DNA of 64,000 bases from Symsagittifera roscoffensis (lineage: Eukaryota; Xenacoelomorpha; Acoela; Convolutidae): assembly GCF_963678635.1 (NCBI RefSeq), contig NC_087062.1, forward strand, positions 32,014,704-32,078,703. Reading direction: 5' to 3'. Position 1 is the first letter of the stretch. Every line of letters starts with the position of its first letter. Both the position numbers and the translations under genes were made by a program. Shown here piece by piece: positions 24,234-35,156 of the stretch. Below the pieces are notes generated by a model. That model saw only the letters and a program-made list of their open reading frames with translations. It ran no database searches and was not told the DNA's origin.

Positions 24234-25016
24234 TTCTCGTTCAGCGCCGAAAGATGCAGCGACAGTAATATTCTGGCTATTTGCTTTATCCACTTTCACA
24301 GCCGATGCGTCGTGGTGATATGGCTTCCATGCTGAATTATCCCTATACCAATTCAATCGTGTAGCCTTTGCCTCCATTTTAAAGTAAGTACAAAGTTCAT
24401 CTAACACTCTATTGAACGTAGGACAATATTTCTTCCAGCTTAACTTATCGTTGGCTATCAAATGACTATCTCCGTGCCATGGAACCCAAACGTCTTCGGG
24501 GACGCTTGATGCAATTTCATTTTTTAAGTTCTCATAAATTTCATAGCTGTTACAATCGAACAAACTCTGCACAACTACTACATCTCGAGGTGTATGAAGC
24601 CTATTGTATGTATCTAAACCAAATGGTGCGCAAACTATTCTGATTTGTGCCGGTTCATGAGAAGGTGTGAATGATTCCGTATTTTTCCCTCTAACAGGAG
24701 CCAACTCCTCTTCATGGAAAGACTTGATTGGATAGAAAGGGTCAATTATGTCCACGGGTTTCTTGGTTGAGTCTGAACTTGAAATCGATTGCTGTTGAAA
24801 TTTTGGAGAAAAATTGGATTGAAAGCCTTCCATATTTCTGGGAGCAGTTCGTTTGATGTGATTGCTAGCCCAACCAGTTCCTTGAATTCTACTATGATTG
24901 CTTCGCCTACTTTTTGAATTCTTATGACTTGATTGACCTTGGCGGACATCTTCAACCGATTCTATTTGACTCTCAATCCTTACTCCTTCAAATTTGTCCG
25001 CTAAATCGTTCATCAT
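24234..25016 (-). CDS. 2OG-Fe(II) oxygenase-like protein, N-terminal coding exon
   Basis: The exon encodes 261 residues. Residues 1-90 are low-complexity and polar. From residue 124 the protein resembles a family of uncharacterised 2OG-Fe(II) dioxygenase-like proteins, with IRIVCAPFGLDTYNRL, WHGDSHLIANDKLSWKKYCP, RLNWYRDNSAWKPYHHDASA and QNITVAASFGAERE. HHD (residues 234-236) gives the first two metal ligands of an HxD-type site. The second His and the Arg of the fold are absent, because the frame leaves homology at E261, exactly before GTAAGA, a good splice donor. Downstream exons must lie to the left, past the R2 copy at 20930-24056; I could not find them. An in-frame TGA upstream of the ATG pair supports the start. 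The substrate is unknown. Confidence 0.75.
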
Positions 25017-25060
25017 AGATCGATCTCGTATTCAAAATACAATCTGATCGCACTCAGATA

Positions 25061-25085
25061 TCTGAAAATTAAAGATGTTTACAAT
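25061..25085 (-). promoter_or_regulatory. Probable 3' splice site in the 5' UTR of the oxygenase-like gene
   Basis: On the minus strand, CATCTTTAATTTTCAG ends at 25062, giving a pyrimidine-rich tract and AG. The exon would start at 25061, about 45 nt before the ATG. It could be a 5'-UTR intron acceptor or a trans-splice site. The sequence alone cannot tell which. Confidence 0.45.
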
Positions 25086-25945
25086 GTTTAAATAGACTAA
25101 TGCAAAAACAACAAAACTGCTCGTGTCGGCGCAAAGCCCTGAATAACTCGACTGCCCTTTAACGTAAATGCAATACTTTTTGGACCAAAATTATTTTACA
25201 AACTTTTTTTAAAAAAAATTGAGCTTGATACTAGGTGCTGCTTTTTGAGGGAGGGTAGGTATTTCATATTGACTGAGCTTCAGAAACCTGTTATCCTGAG
25301 TTCAAATAATTGGAAGAAAATTTGTGCCTAGAAAGAACATTTGTGCCTTTTCACTTGCTTCGGATGTAATCAGACCACGGCCTCTACAAAAATAATGGCC
25401 ATATTATGGTAGCCTTTCCGTATAAAATATTTCTTTTTTAAGTTTCGCAAAACAACCTTTTTCCTAGTGATAACCTTTGTGTCTTTAACAATTTTTTTCT
25501 GATTATATTTTAAGTTTCGCAAAACAATCTTTTTTCCTAATGATAACGAAAAAACAAAATTCCACAAAAAACAACAATCTCAGGTTACTGTTTTTTTTTT
25601 CAAATTTGTGTCGTTTTAATGTCGTGGTGTGATAAATAGATCTGAATGAAAAACTAGAACTTAGGGATATTCGTCAGACATAATAAAATAGGCCACAATT
25701 GGAAAACAGTTTTCGTTCATGTTTTGCAGAAAATTATAAATAAGGAAGTTTTCGATCCCCAAACTGGCGCTGAAATCTCCAAAAACTAACTTTGCTCGAG
25801 TAAAACTAGGTTTTCACGGCTCAAAAGCAAAAATAAGAAAAAAAGCTATAGTAAGCATCACTTTATCAGCTTAAAATTAGGCAAACATCAAAAATTTCGA
25901 ACTGGTTTTTCTCGATACTGAGAAAAAATTAGAGATTTTCAAATG
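25086..25945. other. Non-coding DNA upstream of the oxygenase-like gene
   Basis: No gene is recognised. A short segment at about 25115-25175 (AAAGCCCTGAA...CGACTGCC.TTTAACG) also occurs at about 56290-56345 and, in part, near 58850, 60735 and 61640, so it is a dispersed repeat fragment. Confidence 0.4.
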
Positions 25946-26405
25946 GGTACTACTATGACAGCGGTCTCTTGAAATAAACCAGGTCCCTTGAGAATAAGAC
26001 ACCTAGAGCTCTCAATCCCTTAATAATTATGATTTCGTCATTCAGAAAGGTGACGCAGTATATTTTCAAACTTTATGTTTTGTTAGTTCGTAAAATCCCC
26101 CCCCCCCTCACCATTTTGAGGAGGAAAATTCAAAAAAAAAACACCAAAATTGAGTTTTGATGGCAAATAGGGTAACCCAATTATGTTTGCTAAACTGTAA
26201 AAAAAGCGAGCAAATTTCGTCATAAAAAGAATGAAATACTTACAATTTTCAATCTGAAAACTTTCTGACTGTACATATTTTGCAAGACTTTTAAAATGAA
26301 CAATTTCTGCAAAAATCGGTTTTCAAAATTATAACATGCGAAAAGCATTCGGGAACTGTCTATTATAGTTTCTTTTTCAAGGGACAATTCTATAATAGTA
26401 GTGCC
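25946..26405. mobile_element. Possible MITE with about 45-bp inverted ends
   Basis: The left end (GGTACTACTATGACAGCGGT, then CTCTTGAAATAAA) resembles the reverse complement of the right end (GGCACTACTATTATAGAATT, then GTCCCTTGAAAAA). The interior is non-coding and includes a run of ten or more C (about 26096-26107). The match is imperfect, so the call is tentative. Confidence 0.35.
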
Positions 26406-26534
26406 TTCAAATGTGTTGGGTTCACGACTGAAAAAGCGTTAAAATGACAAATCACTCAACCCATTCCAATGATTATTTGTAGTCGCTGATTCCTGATTTT
26501 ACGTGAAAAAACGGAGAAAAAACACCCGATTACA

Positions 26535-26605
26535 AACTTCCTTCACACTTTTTAAATGGTCGAAACAAAGAGCAAACAAGCAAATTGCTTCATAAACAGT
26601 ACAGT
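26535..26605 (+). repeat. R1 head, left part (split by LINE-B)
   Basis: TTTTTAAATGGTCGAAACAA and the following bases match the R1 head at 41365-41425, which is not interrupted there. The match breaks at 26605 and resumes at 30082 after LINE-B. Confidence 0.75.
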
Positions 26606-26674
26606 AGATAGATAGATACTTAAATTAGTTATAGAATGACATCTATAAATCGTAATAAGACATAACAAATTAAA

Positions 26675-29248
26675 CTATATGTCATGAAGTTTGCGCAGCA
26701 GGCGATAAGGAAATATTTTCATTTGCCTCTCCATCTTACAGCGAGCAATAGGTGGATCACGACAGCATAGGTTGTTTGCTGAGTAGGTAGAACGTGTCGG
26801 AACTAAATCAAACAACAGATTATCAGAACCTGTTTGGAGGATTGCATCGTAGAGTTTTTGGTCAGCTCTTCTAATAGTTGCAGATATTGGTTCATAAGTA
26901 TCAGTAACGCCGAGCCTTATTGCACGTCTTTGAAACAAATTTATCTTCTCAAGATCTGTAACATTTGAACCACCCCAAACATTAATGCCACAGTAAAGCT
27001 TTGGGAGAATAAAAGCACGATACAAAATAGCAAGTTCGTCCTTCGAATAACCGATTTTACCAAGGCGCCAGATTGAAAAAAGTATAGAATTCGATTGTTT
27101 AACAGCTTTGTCAATATGCTTAGAAAAACCAAATTTGGAGTCAATCGTAAACCCCAGCACTTTGAGGTCATCAACAACCTCAATGCCCTCAACCATATGT
27201 ATGGCATTACTACCACTATGGTTGAAAATGATACGCATTTCCTTGGAAGATTTTTGAACATTGAGAAACAAGTTTCTTGCGTCAAATTGGTGACAGAGCG
27301 AACTAATAACTTCCCGAGCATTGTCAGCGCTATTGCAGCCAGCTACAAGAGGATTGTTATGGTCAGCATAAGTTGATAACGTGGTAGAAATATCTGAAAC
27401 ATCAATAGCATGGGTAGAGCAATTGTAAGAGGCGGACCAAGGACAGTGCCCTGAGGGACACCCTGATTAGTATACAAAACAGTTGAATCCAAGCCATTGA
27501 GAGATGTATAATGGGCCCTATTTTGCAAGAAGTTAATGATTACGTTGACAACCGCAGGATCGACTACTGGGACAATATTCATTACTCCTTCTATAACACT
27601 CTTGTGGGAAATAGTATCAAAAGCTTTTGACATATCTAGAGAAAAGAAGCGAACATAATCATAGTTTTCACGGAAACTCCAGAGATGATGTTGCAGCCTA
27701 ATGAGCATACAGGAAGTAGAAGAATGTTTACGAAAACCATACTGGTTACGTGTAAGCCATCTGTTATAAGGGCCTTGCAGATAGTTCTGGTAAATTAACA
27801 TTTCAAACACTCTGAACATAACTGAAGTAACAGAGACAGCCCTCAAAGAGACGAAACTTGCTTTGGAGACGAAATTTTTGGCAAGGGAGATATTTTTGCA
27901 GGCTTCCAAAACTCCGGGAAAATACCTTGTTCCAAGCACAAGTTGAACATATGACAATAGATTTCGGCCAAATTGTGAGCATTGTCCTTAAAGATCCAAA
28001 ACGGCAGAGCGTCTGGGCCAGTAGCGGTGCGCCTAATGCGTTTCATGGCATTAAATATTTGCAAGAGCGAAAACTGCGGATCGTCATTTGTAGTCTCCAA
28101 ATAAGTAGGCTTGAATGGGCCTCCAGAAGCAGTGGAGATGCCATTATAGTACTGGTTAAGCTGCTCAGCCAAAAAGCACAGGTGCGATCTGGGGCTATTG
28201 TATTCTTATTCAATAAATTATTCACACGCTGCCACCAGTTTCGACCACTGGAATCAGAAAAAGCACGTTTAGTAATTAACATACGAACTTGAAGGCCGAC
28301 AGCATTCGCTTCCGCAAGTTTACCTCGACGTGTATGTCGATGCTTCTTCCTTAAAAGATATTTGATAACCAGAGTCATGAAAGGTGGATCCTTTGAGCTA
28401 AGAACAACACGTTTCAATGGACAGGCGACCTTATACAGATTCAGAAGCTCGTTAGAAAGTTCCCCTAACAACACATTTGGATCGTTGTAGTTAAGAAAAT
28501 AACTTAAATCATGGGTATCCAGCAAATAGTTCAAATGATTTTTGTTGGCAAATCTATGGTCACGAAAATAAACAACCTTCTTTTCAGAATGTCCAACACC
28601 ATGATAAGCAACCAAACCCATATGGTCCGTTCTCAGAGTAGACGTAAATCGTTCAATACCATTGAAATAAATTTCATCCGAACACAATATTTTGTCAAGT
28701 CTATTATTCCCGCGTGTGGGTTCCGTACAAACATCGTAAAGACCGCAATCTAATACGAGATCCTCAGTATCCAAGTTATTGAAATCCCCGCAGAGTACAA
28801 TAAATGACCATGGGTTCTGGTCCCTGAAGACATTGATGGAAGGTAGGATATGCATTTCTAGCTGACGGCCATAATTAGCATCAGGTGGGAAATAAACCAA
28901 ACAGACCAACAAATATTTATTTCCTACGCTAAGTGACAGCCACAAAATTTTATACTGATCAGAATGATGACAAGTCCACCGATCACTGACAATACCTTCA
29001 CGAACAAAAATACAGACACCGCCGCCTGTGGTTTTGTTTGAGTTCAACGAACTGCGGTCTTTCCTAAATATATTATACCCAGGAATAGCAATAAACGAAT
29101 TATCAATGTCCGTGGTTAACCAAGACTCAGTTATACAGATAATATCAAATCCGTGATAACTGGCATCAAACTGTAGTTCATAAATGGCATTACGTTTTTT
29201 CAATGAACGGACATTCAGCAAACAGAGAGTAATTTTGCGGTTGGCTAG
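26675..29248 (-). pseudogene. LINE-B ORF2 (AP-endonuclease and reverse transcriptase)
   Basis: The endonuclease has all its landmarks: LLNVRSL, ITESWL, GGGVCIFVR, LVYFPPD, LCGDFNNLDTED, RLDKILCS and RTDHMGL. The frame breaks near 28170 and resumes in the RT region (TGPDALPFWIFK; QYGFRKHSSTSC; LDMSKAFDTISHK; NQGVPQGTVLGP). The RT motif C reads TYADH at about 27365, so the second catalytic Asp is His. The C-terminal part 26675-27271 is open (KVLGFTIDSK; LYRAFILPKLYCGINVWG; RRAIRLGV). At least three frameshifts are present. Endonuclease chemistry looks preserved; RT chemistry does not. Confidence 0.85.
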
Positions 29249-30050
29249 TCAAAACACATGTTCTTTGCCATCCAGATACAATTTTAAATCTCTAACTCTC
29301 AGTCTATCCTTTGAGATACTGGTTTTAACAAGTTTATAACGTTCAGAGAGAATACGCGACTCCAATTTCTTTTCGTCAACAGTAAGCTCTCTGGATAAGT
29401 AGATGCGATCAGAATAATCTTTCGAGATATACGATTTAGCCAGCAACTTACGAACCAGCCATGGATTCTTAAACCTCACCAGCAAGGTTCTCGGCCTGGT
29501 AGCATCAGATCGATACTTTCCCAGCCGAAACGAATCAGTAATAGGCTCATTGACAGGCTCTCCCAAATACTCCATAACTTTTCTGACTGCTTAAATGTCT
29601 GAATCCATTCTGTCATGCAATTTCTGGTTGGAAGGTTCAGGCACGCCATTTATTCTTATTCCCATTTTACTTTGATCATCAGGTGTAACAAGCGTTGCTG
29701 TGTGGCCATTTACAGTTGTCTTAGTATCAGTGGATACAATAGCTGCTTTAAGATTGATGACTTCAGTTTTGATAGATTCTAGAGAAGTTTCAATAGACTT
29801 ATCTCGAATGGACGTCTTCATTGCTGTCCTGGCATCTTCAAGGCAGTTCGCACAGGCAGGCCCACATAATCCCACGAACCGATGATAGATGGTCGTAAAT
29901 CTGCTGCGGGATGTCCGTAAACGCCCGATGCCACCACTCGCCACATCTATCGCGTTGCACTCCTTCGTCTGGCTTCTTCACGGCTGCGTTGCAGGATGTA
30001 CACGGTGAATTTTGAGCACTCTTCAAGCGTCCACGTGTCCCCGTCATCAT
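29249..30050 (-). pseudogene. LINE-B ORF1 (PHD-like finger plus RRM-like domain)
   Basis: The N-terminus (CTSCNAAVKKPDEGVQRD, then CGEWWHR and MWACLC) is a PHD-type zinc finger with one ligand region altered. After a frameshift near 29900, CGPACANCLEDA leads into a helical stretch (SLESIKTEVINLKAAIV), then IRINGVPEPSNQ, the RRM-like start. An in-frame TAA near 29590 precedes GEPVNEPITDSFRLGKYR, TRPRTLLVRFKNPW and RIYLSRELTVDEKKLESRIL, the RRM end and C-terminal domain. The product would bind element RNA. One frameshift and one stop break it. Confidence 0.8.
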
Positions 30051-30081
30051 AGTATATTAAACTATTTAATAAGTTTATCAC

Positions 30082-30359
30082 AACAATACAGTAATTGCAC
30101 ACACTCCAATCGGAGCTTCGCTTTACTTTAATACAATACTAAATAAATTAAAGAGCAAGCAAAAACGTAAAAAGAGGAGAGCCCCTACGTCAGGAAGATT
30201 CTGTTTTCAGAATCGAGCTCAGGACATTGGACATTCGTTAGTTCCAGGCTTATTTTTTGACAATTAAAAAATTGACTTCAGTAAGAACCAAGGTACTACC
30301 AGATGTGTCTTGTGAGCAAAGTTGTTTACGCGAAAAAAGCCTAAATCTCCGTTGCAATA
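30082..30359 (+). repeat. R1 head, middle part (between LINE-B and LINE-A2)
   Basis: Continues R1 from the LINE-B target duplication. It contains the tRNA-like segment at about 30195-30262 and the start of the hairpin (GTTGCAATA, ending 30359), where LINE-A2 begins. It matches other R1 heads at 35280-35450 and 36040-36216. Confidence 0.8.
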
Positions 30360-30384
30360 GTGTGTTTCATGTGAAATGTATAAA

Positions 30385-31060
30385 ATCTTGTGTGGAAGGC
30401 CTCCAATGGGGGATTTTAGAGACAAGATTCAATGAGATATCACCTGTTTAAAACATCCCCAAAGAAAGCTCTCCTGATTGCAGACTCCCGAGCCAGGTAC
30501 CTGACATTTGGGAATATCAACATCCTATCGCTACCAGGAGCAACTGTAAGCAACGTATATCAATTTGTCCCTCAACAAGGTAAATACGAAATCATTGTTT
30601 TATTTGTCGGTGGAAACGACTTATACAGTGGATACCATCCCTCTGTGGCTACTCCACAGGAAGTATTTGAGCGAATCGAAAGCCATGCAAACACGTTGAT
30701 AACTGTTGCGAAAAAGTTGTACATAATCGGTATACCCCCCAAACCCACCCGAAACTGGAATCGAAAATTTTGAAGACCACGAGTTGATTCGCCATCTAGC
30801 AGTAAACCAGAGACTAGCAAACGCATCAAATGAAGCTCGTTGGAACTTCCGAGGGCTAGCCGAACACGTGTATTCAGAAACGCATATTTCCAATTGTGAC
30901 TGCGTGCACCTCAGCGAGAAGGGAATAAGTCAAATTCGAGTGATACTAAAAACGAAAGTTTTTTTACGAATATTATTCGATCGAACTCGAACAGCAAGGA
31001 CACCCAAACGTGTACGAGTGCTCATCAGCTTTTGGTTGCAAGTGCGGATCATTCCTCGGC
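30385..31060 (+). pseudogene. SGNH hydrolase (esterase) ORF of LINE-A2
   Basis: The frames 30432-30773 and 30784-31074 form one SGNH-hydrolase domain broken by a one-base frameshift near 30735-30775 (frames offset by +1). Blocks are clear: ADSR (30480-30491, nucleophile Ser), LPGAT (block II, oxyanion Gly), GGND (30609-30620, block III) and DCVHLS (30898-30915, catalytic Asp and His of block V). Esterase ORFs are known in CR1-like elements, where they are thought to act on lipids or membranes; the substrate is unknown. A possible start upstream (FHVKCIKSC, about 30367) would add an N-terminal Cys/His segment. Apart from the frameshift the catalytic residues are intact. Confidence 0.85.
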
Positions 31061-31089
31061 AGTCGATAAAGTAAGCACATACTCCCCTT

Positions 31090-31206
31090 GTAGTAAATCA
31101 GAAACCAAAGGGCTCCTTTCGAAGAATCAACTGGGTTTTCTTTTTGCTGCAGTTTAAAAGTAGAATATACTAAACCAAAGGGCTTCTAGCGAGGAGCCAC
31201 CTGGTT
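31090..31206 (+). repeat. Paired direct repeats with hairpins in the LINE-A2 spacer
   Basis: AAACCAAAGGGCT occurs at 31102 and 31172 (70-bp offset) in two similar blocks of about 35-50 bp. The second block folds into GGCTTC-TAGCGA-GGAGCC. Position and design match the paired repeats of LINE-A1 (8757-8875), but the sequence differs. Confidence 0.75.
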
Positions 31207-31296
31207 GAGTGTATTCTATCATTTCCCTAGTTAAGACACTACAAATAAGTTGAAGTAACAATCTGATTAAACCAAATGCTGTAAAGCAAAATCACA

Positions 31297-32195
31297 ATGG
31301 CGAATCGAAGAAACAAGTGTTACACTTGTCAAGAAAAAATCAAGAAAGAAAAATTTGTGTGTTATTTTTGTCACAAAAATTTACACATGACACCGGAATG
31401 CACTGATTTTGATCAAAATAGCCTAGACGTTTTCATCAAGTATAAAGCAAACATCCTCAATGTTTGCAACCAATGTGTAAACAAAAAAGAGCAAGACCCA
31501 AAAACTGACCAAAAAAACGATTTGACCAAAATCGATACCCAACTAGTTGAAATCAAAGACCAAATGAAGACACTAACAGAGAACATTACCAAATCAAATG
31601 CCCTGATTGAAACTGTGAAACTAGAACTCAATGAGGTGAAAAACCGAAGCCGCAGAACTTCGCCGCATCACTCGGTGCAGTGAAAATGGGCAAAAAGATC
31701 GATACGCCACCACCAGTTCGATTTTCAAGTAACCTTGGAATTCGCATAAGAGGTGTACCCGAAAACACCACGGGGACTCCCGACGAGCGATTCCAAGCTG
31801 ACATCAAAGCAGTTGAAAAAATTCTTGTTTTCCTCAATATTGATGACAAAAAACTGAGCCAAATCCAGCGCATAGGCAGAAATGATCCAGACCGGACAAC
31901 CCCTCGCACGCTTATTGTAAACATGGAAAACATGCTCAGCAAAGAACTCGTGATGAAATCTGCCTTCCGGCTGAAAGATTATGACCACGCTGTGTTTATT
32001 AGTCGAGAACTGTCAACATCAGACACCAAACTTGGAAACGATTGCCTACGCAAAAGGCGATTCTTAATCGAAAATAAACAGATAGACCAAAAAAATATCA
32101 GAATCCGTAACTTGAAACTGGAAACCAAATACGATAATAAATGGGTCGAGTATAGTGAAAACAAGGACACAGCTACAGAAAACGAGTCCGAATGA
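31297..32195 (+). pseudogene. LINE-A2 ORF1 (PHD-like finger, coiled coil, RRM, C-terminal domain)
   Basis: The frame 31297-31683 starts MANRRNKCYTCQEKI and holds a zinc-finger region (C8, C11, then CYFC, H, C and CNQC by about residue 65). A predicted coiled coil follows (about residues 70-115, heptad-like IDTQLVEIKDQMKTLTENI). After a frameshift near 31660-31690 the frame to 32195 continues with IRIRGVPENTTG, RIGRNDPDRTTPRTLIVN and FISRELSTSD (RRM-like domain and C-terminal domain). This is the classic LINE ORF1 layout for a trimeric RNA-binding chaperone. ORF2 follows directly in the frame of the ORF1 stop. Confidence 0.85.
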
Positions 32196-35059
32196 CTAAG
32201 TCAAATCAATCTTCTATCCTTCAATATGAGAAGCATTCTGAATCTCCAAAGACGAATGGTCTTCTCTAACTCTATATCTTAAGCCAACTATGACTTAATT
32301 TGTCTATCAGAAACATGGCTCACCTCCGAAATTCCTAACAGCGCTCTCTTTCTTCCGTCCTACACAATATACCGGAAAGATCGTGTATGTGAAAAATTCC
32401 GATCAAAACACGGAGGAGTCCTCATAGCGATAAAAAAATCAAATCCCTCATGAAGAAGTAGTTCTTCACAACTGTAAATATGATTTAATGGTATTACGAC
32501 TTTGTATAACCCCGAAGCCCACACTAGTGTGTGCAATATACAACCCACCGACAAATAGCCCTTACCAATGGTCTTTCCAAGACTTTGTGCAGTTTTTTAA
32601 TAGCCTCGAAAGTCATACCAGTGAAATAAATTACGATCAAATCATCATAGCTGGGGATATCAACTTTTCGAAAACAAATTGTAGCGACATGAGCTCAAAT
32701 GACGAATACGAAAACGGTATATTAGAAATTCTAATTGAACATAATTTTTCCAATATATCAGAATCTCAGTTAGATGTAATCCTGACGAACAATCCCGACC
32801 CAATTATAGACTGTAAAAAGGACCTAGACGTCCTAAGCAATTTTAGTATCAATAACAAACCTTGCTCTGACCACAAGCCAATAAACACAAGCTTTTTTGC
32901 TAGTAAAAATTCTATCGTAATTTCATCCATAAAAAAATATGCCTTTAAGAAAGCAAATTGGGATGAAATCAACAATGTTATCTTTACTTTTCCTTTTGAC
33001 CCCTACTGTTATAGCAATATCGACTTTTTAGTCAAACAATGGTATAACTGGATAGAAGACATAATAAACAACAACATACCCAAAGTCACGAAACATCGAT
33101 CGTCACTTCCACCCTGGATCTCAAAAGAATCTTCTTTTCTAATAAAGAAAATAGCAACAAAAAAGCGTCAATGGCCAAACCCAAACATACAAAGATCTAT
33201 AAAAATCAAACGATTGGAAAAACAGTTAAACTCCTTAATCGATTCTGATCTATGTTGTTTTGAGGCTGATATATTCCAAACACGACGTTTTAGCAACATA
33301 CAGAAATATCTGTCGTCAATAAGAAGAAATCTATCATTACCCCCAATAATAAAGCTCAACGAAACGATTGGGGATTCAAGCGAAGACAGAGCAAATCTTT
33401 TTAACTCATTTTTTCAAAGTGTTTTTTTTTTACAGAAAAAAACAATCAATAACGCCAGATCATACCAAAAGAGAAGTTAACGATATACAAATAACGGAAA
33501 AAAAATCGAAACCGTGCTTGAAAGCTTTCTGCTGAACAAGTCAACAGGACCCGATAATATTGGTAATATCGTCGTCAAAAATTGTTGTAAATCCCTGCCG
33601 AAATCACTCCTCCTGCTTTATAAATTAGTAATGAGTAAAAGCGTATATCCGAGTTACTGGAAGGTAAGCCAGGTGTCGCCTGTATTCAAGGAAGGAAACA
33701 AAGCAGATGTTAGCTGTTATCGTCCGATAAGCCTATTGTGTTGTATTTCAAAAGTGTTCGAAAAAATTTCTTTTTGATCAATTGTATGAACATAGTCGCC
33801 ACAAACTGCATGAAAACCATTTTTGTTTTCGCAGACAAAGGTCAGCTGTAGTCCAGCCATTGCTCTTTTAAGACTCTGTATACAAAAAATTCGACAACAA
33901 AAACATAAAAAAATTGGCAGTCATTTATCTAGACTTTGCAAAAGCATTTGACAAAGTTGCGCATCATTTGCTTATCGAAAAACTTAAAATATTTGGAGTT
34001 GGCGGAAAACTACTTAATATCATAATTTCATATCTCAATAAACGCAAACAATACGTTAAAATTGAAAACGCCTCGTCTAATCTAATACAAGTCAGCAGTG
34101 GAGTACCCCAAGGCTCTATCCTAGGTACGTTACTCTTCTTAATATTCATTAATGATCTACCCAACGCAAGCCCTCACCTTGAACGTTATGGTTTTGCTGA
34201 TGATTTTAAACTAATTGCTCTGAATGAAATCGACCTAAGGAATGGCGCTCGGGGACTTGAAAACTGGTGTTATGAAAACTTAATGACGACAAATACGAGT
34301 AAATGTAAATTACTAAATTTAAGAGGAAATCTATCCACCAAAAAACTGAACGACACCGAACTGCATCCCACGAATGTTCAAAAGAATTTGGGCCTCTTAA
34401 TAACCCCAAATCTTATATGGAACGAAAACTGTAAATTGCGTGCCCAAAAGGCAACAAGGGCCTTTTTCCAATTAAAATGAAACATATCCGATACGTGCTC
34501 CTCGGTAAACAAACTCCACTCGTATACTAGCTACATTGTCCCGATTATAACTTACTGTTCACAAGCTTGGTCACCAAGTAGAGCCAACTTAGTAAGTTTC
34601 GAACGAGTACAAGTAAGGGCCACAAAGTGGATTCTTAATTGCAATCTTGACTACAAAGGGAGACTAGTCAAACTTAAACTACTGCCATTATGCCTCTACG
34701 TTGAAATGCACGATCTTCTCATGTATTTATCCTTAGTAAATTCCAAATATGACATATCAATTGCTGTTGAATCTTCTGAGGAAGAAAAAACTCGTCAACA
34801 CAGCAGAGGAGAACATGCAGTCAACAAAAACAGACTGAACAAATCAGACGAAAACTTTTTTCACAGAACGAAACTCTTACACAACATCGTCATCAAACAC
34901 TACGAAGAATATGGGAACCAACTTGACAAAAAATCAATAAGCAAACTTTATTGGGATTACTTTGTCAGAAAATTCAATTATCTAAACAGATGCACTTGGA
35001 GAATTATCTGCAAATGCATTCACTGTAACAACTGGAAAAAACTCGAAACTCAAACTTAA
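32196..35059 (+). pseudogene. LINE-A2 ORF2 (AP-endonuclease, reverse transcriptase, Cys-rich tail)
   Basis: Endonuclease: LLSFNMRSI, CLSETWL (catalytic Glu), HGGVLIAI, AIYNPP, IAGDINF (Asp/Asn), LDVILTNN and CSDHKP (catalytic Asp-His) are all present. A TAA near 32279 and a frameshift near 32450 interrupt it; 32488-33480 is open for 330 codons. RT: NKSTGPDNI, PVFKEGNKADVSCYRPISLL, a frameshift near 33775, YLDFAKAFDKV (about 33922-33960), SSGVPQGSILG (about 34096-34125) and FADDFKL (about 34192-34212). A TAA at about 34478 splits off the C-terminal part, which ends CTWRIICKCIHCN near 35030. Few lesions and intact catalytic residues suggest recent activity. Confidence 0.9.
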
Positions 35060-35089
35060 CTTGATGAAAACATGTAAATGACGGGACTC

Positions 35090-35156
35090 ATAATCCCTTG
35101 GGAAGCGTGACTTCCCAGAAGCCTCAACAACTACTACTACTACTACTACTACTACA
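35090..35156 (+). other. LINE-A2 3' hairpin and (CTA)n tail
   Basis: A perfect stem TGGGAAG/CTTCCCA with loop CGTGA lies at about 35099-35117, followed by about nine CTA repeats ending near 35156. A 3' stem-loop plus short tandem tail is the usual reverse-transcription recognition end in CR1/L2-type elements. Confidence 0.7.

Larger units (their letters stand above)
26606..30081 (-). mobile_element. LINE-B: CR1-like non-LTR retrotransposon inserted in R1
   Basis: Read on the minus strand, it runs from a PHD-finger ORF1 (30050) through endonuclease and RT to a 3' tail of GTATCTATCTATCTA (26606-26619), a simple-repeat tail. It is flanked by an 11-bp duplication with one mismatch (AACAGTACAGT at 26595-26605, AACAATACAGT at 30082-30092). 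Copy d of R1 shows the empty site (AACATTACAATAATTGC, about 41416). It differs from LINE-A in ORF1 and in the lack of an SGNH ORF. Length is about 3.5 kb with a very short 5' UTR. The frameshifts and stops noted in its ORFs make it inactive. Confidence 0.9.
30360..35156 (+). mobile_element. LINE-A2: nearly full-length SGNH/PHD-type non-LTR retrotransposon
   Basis: At 4.8 kb it is complete in layout: SGNH-esterase ORF, spacer, ORF1 with PHD finger, coiled coil and RRM, then ORF2 with endonuclease, RT and Cys-rich tail, a 3' hairpin and a (CTA)n tail. It is inserted in the conserved hairpin of R1: left flank GTTGCAATA, right flank AGTCGCATTGGTAATC. About 8-10 bp of the target seems lost rather than duplicated. 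It has only a handful of frameshifts and stops, and all checked endonuclease and RT catalytic motifs are present, so it is the youngest LINE in the window. Confidence 0.9.
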
